Assembly (NCBI GenBank): GCA_024195585.1
Contig: SWBL01000041.1
Span: 62,001-126,000, forward strand
Length of the DNA stretch: 64,000 nucleotides
Direction of reading: 5' to 3'
Source of the DNA: Aureobasidium sp. EXF-3400
Lineage: Eukaryota; Ascomycota; Dothideomycetes; Dothideales; Saccotheciaceae
Position 1 is the first letter of the stretch; each line of letters starts with the position of its first letter. The notes beneath the pieces were generated by a model, which searched no databases, was not told the origin of the DNA, and was given only the letters and a program-made list of their open reading frames with translations. This document shows positions 57,584 through 64,000 of the stretch, in pieces. A program made the position numbers and the translations under genes.

Positions 57584-59292
57584 ACAGACCCGTGAGTGCT
57601 CATAGCTCTTACAGAACATTCGATTCCTGATCGAGGTAAAGGACTCAACCACATTCCATTGTGACTTGGTTCCGTAGGAGATATAGTCACTTCCTTGGGT
57701 GCTTGCTTGAGCGATCACATTGGAATCTGGTCAAGGCTTGCACAGAGAAGTCGTGGACGAGCCAGATCCATGATGATGCAAAGATCTTGTCTGCTGTTTC
57801 AGGATGGATAATAAAGAATGGAAGATCATTGAACAGAAAGGCTTGAGAGGGACATGGATGGCGAGGAAGCGATGGAGTACAGACGGCATACCATGGGAAA
57901 GAATTATGGTTTCTGCCAGATCGACAGAGAAGTCAGGATCTTCGCCAGCTACTCTGCTATTCCTCGTGACAGGGCCTGAAAGCATATCATGCAGGTTTGG
58001 AGTTGTTGTCATATCCATGATGTTACTGTCATCATTGTCATGGATCTTGAGCGACGAAGCTCTGAGCGTGATCTGTGTCGTGATTGTCATGTATGAGGAG
58101 AGTCAAGAGACCCGAGGAGCAGTCTGAAGGACTAGCAATGTCGACGAACTGCTTTCAGTTGCGCTGACGGGAGTCAAAGCACGTCAAAAATATTCCTATC
58201 CCAAGAAAGATATGTCAGTAAGGATCACTATATTATAAAATCCGTGGCCCTCTAGAGACCAATACCACAATGCCTGATTAGCCTGAGAATCAACAAACGA
58301 AAACTATTGTCTTGGTCCTGACTTTTCCTGCGAGGACGGCAGATCCTATCTTGCCAGATGCCAGATTGGAACGAAACAGAGCTCTCTCACGAAAGCAGTA
58401 TCAGATCGGAGAAGTTGCCGCGAGAATACGCTTTCGCGGCTGGGTACATTCGTCGAAAACTCTGCGTTTGATCATATAAACTGACTGGTTTATTCAGCTT
58501 ACACGCGATGGCAAAAAACTCCGCGAAGGCCTTGTCTGGAAAACCCATGTTCCAATATTGTATAAAGAAAAGGTCATTCACACCTGTGTTGGTTGTGGCT
58601 ATCCTCTGCGTAGAGGATTGAAGTTTTGGTGTAAGTACTACAATCCTGTCCTAGATGGCGCGATCAAGAGACTTCATGACAGATGAGTCCCTTGGAACAC
58701 AGCCGTCCCCCACGCTCATATCATCCATTGTCGGAGTGGTGCTGACTGAGCCGTTCTCCACAACAGGGCAACAAATTTCGGATCCAAGTCAATTCAAATG
58801 TCATCCATGCTACTGTTCCTCAGGTGTTTCCAAAGCAATGCCGATCGGTTACGAGGGTTTTTTTTTCTAGCTCAAAAACAAAGTCCCTCCTAACCCCTCT
58901 GGTGCTGAGGTCCCAGCCTCAATGCCGTCTCCCACCGACGTCGAGTCAACAATCCACAGAGAGAAAGGGCGCGCGGAAGATGAGAAGAAGAGTAGTTAGA
59001 CCAGTCGGAGTTATCTGGCAGACTGCAAGCCAGAATTCGACGCGGAAGTGCTAGAGATGACCAGGAACTGGGAGACATAAGCCCACCGACGATAACGTAC
59101 ACTTCTTCTCTTTTGCAGTGGAAGCCAGAGCCAACGCATCCACTTTCTGGAATATCTCCGTTAGACGCATACTACATCTCCCACATCTCCCGAGAGTCCA
59201 ATCACCTCCTGCATGCTCCTAGCTCAATCCAGCGATTTGAAGTAGCAGACTCCCCTCCTCGTACTCAGTTACAACAACCCTATCCAAAACCC
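57584..59292. other. Intergenic, 1.7 kb
   Basis: No supported gene between the regulator 3' end and the stop of the Rieske gene. Minus-strand and plus-strand frames at 57731-58127 oppose each other and lack features. Possible gene remnants cannot be excluded. Confidence 0.4.
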
Positions 59293-59799
59293 TCACCCAA
59301 TCCTCTTCCTCTCCTTCTTCCTAACCCAAACCTGTTGATCCCCATCTCCGTTTTCCCGCAACTCGACCTCATACAAGCCCAACTTATACCTACTCACATC
59401 CGCCTCACCCGTATGCAAATCAAACGTCCACCCATGCTTCGGACACGTGATCCCCGTACTCAACACAATCCCAAAATCCTCGATGTCCGAGAGAGTTGAT
59501 CTAGTCATTGGATACCCTTGATGCGGACACGCCGACTCAATCGCATGAATTTTATCCTTGTAGCGAAACACCAGAATTGAATTTGTAGGTGCGTCTTGGA
59601 TGGGTGTTTCTGATAGTGTTGTGGTGGATGAGTCGGAAGAGGGTTTTGTGAATGTTTTGCAGGGTTGGGGGGGTGTTTGTGGTGGGTCCCAGGGGTCGGG
59701 GATGGGTTGGCAGAGGCGCGTTTTGTTGTCTTCTGCGCGAGAGATGTTGGGAAATGAGGAGGCTAGGCCTGCGTATAGCCATGGATTTTTGTTCGCCAT
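59293..59799 (-). CDS. Stand-alone Rieske [2Fe-2S] protein
   Basis: Intronless frame of 168 aa. The Rieske cluster ligands are complete: CPH in ACPHQGYPM and CPKH in ITCPKHGWTFDL, with the expected spacing of about 25 residues. The C-terminus forms the usual beta sheet (YKLGLYEVELRE). There is no catalytic oxygenase domain or membrane anchor, so it is probably a soluble ferredoxin-type electron carrier, as in Rieske/NirD-like small proteins. It lies directly upstream of a flavin monooxygenase gene on the same strand, which hints at an electron-transfer partnership; inferred. Confidence 0.88.
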   Translation of the reverse strand: MANKNPWLYAGLASSFPNISRAEDNKTRLCQPIPDPWDPPQTPPQPCKTFTKPSSDSSTTTLSETPIQDAPTNSILVFRYKDKIHAIESACPHQGYPMTRSTLSDIEDFGIVLSTGITCPKHGWTFDLHTGEADVSRYKLGLYEVELRENGDGDQQVWVRKKERKRIG

Positions 59800-60106
59800 T
59801 GATTCTGATATCGATATTGGTTCTTGATTGTTGATGAATGTGACTCACGTGGTTAGCATGAGGTTCGAAAAAGGAAAGACACTGCTTATGTAAGCAAATC
59901 CGGACGCTAGTCGGACCTTATTTCTAGCTGGAAACGTGTTTCCCAATTGGATACCGCGGATTGCTTCCTTTAGAAATGTCTTAAATTTCTCGATCGATCG
60001 GAGGCTTCGTAGTTGGAGCTACAACAGCTCACTGAGCTCTGAGATCACAAAATCTTGTTCGCCTCAAGGGACTGTTGGATAATTTTATACGTTGCATCTG
60101 TCCCCT
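59800..60106. promoter_or_regulatory. Promoter of the Rieske gene, with a shared CTAGTCGGAC motif
   Basis: 307 bp between the FMO stop and the Rieske ATG. CTAGTCGGAC at 59907-59916 matches 55127-55136 in the regulator promoter exactly; CCGGACGCTAG lies next to it. Confidence 0.5.
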
Positions 60107-61846
60107 CTATTTGACACCATCTACGGGAACAACAACCTCTTTCCTTGTCGATGTCCACCCTCTTCTCTCCTGCATCCTCACCAATCTTCTTCGATAAGCC
60201 TCAAACCACTCTTTCGTATGTCCTTCAATCCTATCTCCTTCTTTTCTTCCCCGATTCACAATTTCCATCATCTCCCTCACATACACAATTTCACCCTCAT
60301 CATCCTTCAACGAATGCAACTTCCTACCTACACCTTTCCTCGCCACTCTTGTCTCATACTCTTTCCTCATCTCATTTTCTCCTGGCAAGTTTGCAGAACC
60401 AGCAAATACCTCCGCCACAGCCATAGCTTGAAACTCGAACAGCGAAAAAGTGGCTACATGGTAGGGTACTCCTATAAACGCCAGCGTGGGGTCTGGGATG
60501 TAGAAAATGTCTTTGTGGAGGTTGTGGGTCACTTGTCCTGTGGTGACGAGAATGGTGTTGGAAGCTCGTGAGGGAAGTAGATTGTCGGCGTGGAGATGAG
60601 ACAGAAAAGGGTAGGACATGTGATAGCCTGTTGCTAGGATGATGTGGTGAATATCGGTAATTGTGTCGTTGGAGGTCAAGACTACGTTGCCAGGTAGTGC
60701 ATCCCCATTTCCGAGTTCGTTGGTAGAGGTAAGTGAGGAGAAAGCAGCGATTGCCCCAATTCGTGTGCAGTTATCCGGTAACATAGAGGGCAAAAGATCA
60801 TACTCGCCACCTCGACTGGACTGCCAGACTTTATTCGCAACACCACCTAACTCGCGGCAGATATCCGTACTCGAGACTCCAGCACCAATAACCAAGACAT
60901 TTTTTCCTGCAAAAGGCGCAGGCGAGCGGTAGGCTTTCGAATGCCAGATTCGCGTTGGGAAAGCAGTTTTCCACGCCTTGAGATTGAGGTAGTCGGGGAT
61001 GTTGGGGGCGTGGTAATGTCCACTTGCCACTACGACTGCATCGAAGAGCTACAACTTCCTATCAACACTTTTTTTAATCTTTTCTTGTGTTTTGTGATGT
61101 CAACTCACCTGTACTGCATTCTGAACTTCCTTTTCGCCATCTTGGTCAATCAATCTGGCAGTGCTGACTTCCCATTTGTTTTCTTTTTTTTCTACCTTGA
61201 TTACGCGTGTGCGAAAGGATATCGCAGAGAGGATCTTGTTGGCAGCAGCTGTGTCTTGGATATACGTCGCCAACACACCATGAGGCACAAAATCAGGAGT
61301 ATCTGGTTTCCAATCGTGTGTGCGCAGTTTCATCTCTGGAGTAGAGACATTGTTGTGCAGGCCTTGATAACATGGTCTAGAAAACAATTAGTCATGTTAT
61401 TTTGAGTTGACAAGCAAAACAGACATACCCTGGCGGTGCATGCAAGATCTCCAAATCATTGCTGTGGGAAAGACGTTTCGTAGCGAGAGAGTCTTGGTCT
61501 ACGGGACTATCTCTGCGAACCTTGCGATCACTGGATTTGAGAAGAGAGTCAAAAGCAGGTGAATCTCCTACTGAAGGCAAAGTCGCTGGATAAGATGGTT
61601 CCAATGCTATGCGAGGATCGTATACCCTATACACCTATCAATCAGCTTGGCTCTCTCTGATACGACAAACATGAACAAACGTGATTGAGGACGGGGGTAC
61701 CTGGAAGCAGGTAAAACTCACCAAACACCTCCAGCAACATCTCCTCGCTCGAAGACCGTAACATCCAGTCCAGCGTTTCTGAGATGTATGGCAGAGGAAA
61801 CACCACTAACGCCAGCACCGATGACAGCGACTGTTCTCACATCCAT
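60107..61846 (-). CDS. Flavin-containing monooxygenase (class B, FMO-like)
   Basis: Predicted 510 aa in four exons; introns 61627-61721, 61377-61428 and 61049-61108; exon sum 1533 nt. FAD-binding GAGVSG near residue 10 is in VAVIGAGVSGVSSAIHL, with ERGDVAGGVW after it. VVVASGHYHAPNIPD is the hinge between domains. A second Rossmann site for NADPH is FAGKNVLVIGAGVSSTDI; ILATGY follows, as in FMOs. Such enzymes oxidise soft N or S centres or perform Baeyer-Villiger-like oxygenation. The substrate is unknown. No membrane segment is seen. It is in tandem with the Rieske gene. Confidence 0.92.
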
Positions 61847-62378
61847 GGCGAACAACACTCACAATCAACTGCGAAAACACCAAAACACGAGTGCGAACAC
61901 ATACGGAAGCAAAGACACGTTTATGGTTCCTGGGAACAGGGCTACGTAGCACGCAAGCATCTCTCCTGCAGGATAGGATTCAATCGGAACGACGGTATCC
62001 GCACACATGCTGATAACAGCAATGTGGAGTGTCCATTACAGCGAACAGGAGCATCCATAAATGTCGCAATAGTTTTGTAAAGTGATGTAGTCAGATGAGG
62101 TGGGAAGGTGTGATGCCTTGCAACCCCGCCTGTCACGTAAGAACATACTTTGAGCACGCAATTGGGACAGTCGCCAAAACACGCATCCTAATGAGAACCA
62201 CTTGATAAATGATAAGACTCGATGAGAGATGTGAGTGTAGGATCATGTCCGGATGCGAGTCTTGCGATAGTGTCAGCATTTCTTTAATTCTTCTTTTGTC
62301 AGCCTAGACTTGACTCGAAGAATAGCACAATGTTGTGGCAACACACGCTTGAGTGCCAACAACTCAGCAGCAACTGGA
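61847..62378. other. Intergenic, 532 bp
   Basis: 5' flank of the FMO gene and 3' flank of the F-box gene. No feature recognised. Confidence 0.5.
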
Positions 62379-63866
62379 CTATCTATGCCATCCCTCCTGC
62401 TCACGCAAAACCTCCTGTTGATGAAGCTTGAACCATCGGAAACTCATATCATCCCGACTGACGTATCCAGGCCCTTCCCGCGTATAGCTCCTCCGTCTTG
62501 CCTGTGGAGTTTGGGGTAATTCTGGCGGCATTCGAATATGCAATTCGCAACTCACACGCCAGTTGTCCCATACGCCAAACCCTAGTCGCTCGAGTTGGTG
62601 TAGGCTTGTACCTTCAAGTGCATTTGCTGGACCCGGACGCATTCTCATTACGCGGATGCTTCGTGAAATAGGGTTTCCTCTTATCAGACGGCCAGAATCC
62701 TGATGCCATGCCCATGTTTCATCAGAGCGTTGCGGAGCCATCGGCGGAGACCTGGAGAAGCAGGCAGACATGGCAGATCCACTTTTATTGTTCACAGTGA
62801 TTGTGTGGATGGGATGCGAGATGAAATAGGTATGGAGTGCCCGAAACCCATCATCATGCTCATCTGATGCAAAATCGAGAGCACTCGGAGCTTTCAACGT
62901 AGGGCCTTGGCTCACGCTCAGCGCAATCTCGGTGATCAAATCTTCGCTGCATTCCGGACAGAGGAGAGAATTGAAGACTTTCTTCTGCAGTTGCAAGGAT
63001 TCTGCCGATAAGTCATCTGTCGGTATATCTGTGCACATGTTTGAGATTCGCCATGTAGCAGCCAGCAGCCACAGTACCAAGACCACACGATTCTCTTCAA
63101 TCCAGCTGGGATCTTGTAACGGAGTGGATACCTCCATGATTTCTCCGGGAGGGATGTGCCGTGGCAAACGTTCCTCGCGGCGATATCTGTAGTGAGCATC
63201 TGCCAGTTTCTCGAATCGCAGTGTGCCGAGGTAATCGAGCTTAGCTCGTAGAATAGCATATGCCAGATCATGATTTCGTACGGCTTGTGCAATGGTATGC
63301 CATATGACAGGTCTGGGCATATCCTCCGAGGGGCTCTGGGTGTTTTTGATTGCAGACGCTACAGCCCCCAGCTGCTGCCATGTGCACTTCCGCATACGAC
63401 TTTTCTCAAGATAGCATTCTCGGAGTAAGCGCATATAGGCGAGCATTGGTCCTTGAGCTTCTTGTGGAATGCTCCGTTGGACGATTGTGTTGAAAATGAG
63501 CTGTGAGTTCGAGCAAAACACAGCATATACATTTGGCGACGAGAGTACTGTAAAATACAATGTCTTTAGATCTGGCAGTTCTGAGAGAATGCACAATAGC
63601 AATTCCGTCGGTAGTTTTGAGAAAGAGTTGGTCATGATAGATCTGGGCGACGACTTGATGGTCGAATAGCGACTCAAGACGGCCGTATAATATGGATTCG
63701 ATAGAGGGGAGTCTCGTGGTGATGGGAAAGTGGTTGCGGGTGATCTCGGTCCCTCGGGTGTCGCGATAAAGCCGCCGCCAAGGTCTTGGCAGAGGATTCC
63801 AACGAGGAAGTTCATCTCAACTGGGAGGCTGCATTGGAAGCTGTGATCGGTAGCGTCACTCATCAT
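62379..63866 (-). CDS. F-box domain protein
   Basis: Intronless frame of 495 aa. An F-box lies at about residues 80-120 (FSKLPTELLLCILSELPDLKTL). The rest is helical with no recognised repeat; a Cys pair in LLCPECSEDL is noted. The true start may be the internal Met just before the F-box (about residue 77), because the first 76 residues are Pro/Ser-rich and unlike F-box N-termini. By family it would recruit substrates to an SCF ubiquitin ligase; the target is unknown. Confidence 0.82.
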   Translation of the reverse strand: MMSDATDHSFQCSLPVEMNFLVGILCQDLGGGFIATPEGPRSPATTFPSPRDSPLSNPYYTAVLSRYSTIKSSPRSIMTNSFSKLPTELLLCILSELPDLKTLYFTVLSSPNVYAVFCSNSQLIFNTIVQRSIPQEAQGPMLAYMRLLRECYLEKSRMRKCTWQQLGAVASAIKNTQSPSEDMPRPVIWHTIAQAVRNHDLAYAILRAKLDYLGTLRFEKLADAHYRYRREERLPRHIPPGEIMEVSTPLQDPSWIEENRVVLVLWLLAATWRISNMCTDIPTDDLSAESLQLQKKVFNSLLCPECSEDLITEIALSVSQGPTLKAPSALDFASDEHDDGFRALHTYFISHPIHTITVNNKSGSAMSACFSRSPPMAPQRSDETWAWHQDSGRLIRGNPISRSIRVMRMRPGPANALEGTSLHQLERLGFGVWDNWRVSCELHIRMPPELPQTPQARRRSYTREGPGYVSRDDMSFRWFKLHQQEVLREQEGWHR

Positions 63867-64000
63867 GAGGTTTATTGATATTGATCACACTCCCAACTCG
63901 AGTCAATCGAAGAGCAAATTGAAGAGCTCCTTCGGGTGGCATAGAGTTCAGATCACGGCTGTCCTAACTACAAGGCAGCGGTATTGATAAAGGTGAATGT

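Noticed and set aside
57731..58127. Opposing 107- and 119-codon frames after the Zn2Cys6 gene
   Set aside because: Neither shows a family motif or splice partners; kept only as unassigned.
1..64000. tRNA genes, rRNA and CRISPR arrays
   Set aside because: I looked for tRNA B-box-like and repeat-spacer patterns and found none convincing; a dedicated tRNA scan would be decisive.

Overview
The window is nuclear DNA of a filamentous ascomycete. The genes carry many short GT-AG introns (about 46-95 nt, CTRAC-like branch sites). The protein families are typically fungal: iterative PKSs, Zn2Cys6 regulators, DHA1, DHA2 and monocarboxylate-type MFS porters, F-box proteins and a DUF3405 protein. The class cannot be fixed from sequence alone; Dothideomycetes-like is only a guess. 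I saw no rRNA, tRNA, CRISPR or bacterial-type operon.

Region A (3-24319) is a polyketide gene cluster. It holds a non-reducing PKS (SAT-KS-AT-PT-ACP-TE, 2048 aa), a DHA1 MFS exporter, an NmrA-like reductase, a separate ACP-like/thioesterase protein, a highly reducing PKS (KS-AT-DH-degenerate MT-ER-KR-ACP, 2394 aa), an AflR-like Zn2Cys6 regulator and a salicylate-hydroxylase-like FAD monooxygenase. The domain logic matches the collaborating HR-PKS/NR-PKS pairs of resorcylic or dihydroxyphenylacetic acid lactones: the HR-PKS makes a reduced starter, the SAT domain loads it, the NR-PKS extends and folds it, and the TE releases it. The unusual part is the second, free-standing TE. It is fused to an ACP-like domain whose phosphopantetheine serine is gone, and it is transcribed divergently from the HR-PKS. 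Predicted tailoring is FAD hydroxylation and possibly NmrA-type reduction.

Region B (24.9-49.3 kb) looks like ordinary chromosome: a frameshifted F-box gene, a secreted histidine acid phosphatase, a DUF3405 Golgi-type protein, a DHA2 MFS porter, a predicted GPI-anchored protein, a polytopic membrane protein, a polysaccharide deacetylase, a RING/TRAF zinc-finger protein, a Tyr/Pro-rich conserved protein, and a G-patch gene divergent from a membrane SDR, followed by a hypothetical gene. Two long gene-poor stretches flank the Tyr/Pro-rich gene.

Region C (49.3-64 kb) holds an AT-rich fold-back element (about 49.86-50.47 kb), a Kex2-type cysteine-rich secreted precursor, and a possible small catabolic or transport group: a monocarboxylate-type MFS porter, a divergent Zn2Cys6 regulator carrying one in-frame stop, a stand-alone Rieske protein and a class B flavin monooxygenase. 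A repeated AGTCGGA motif occurs in the MFS/regulator promoter and again upstream of the Rieske gene. An F-box gene ends the window.

Exon boundaries were chosen by splice consensus plus protein continuity. For every intact gene the summed exon length is a multiple of three.
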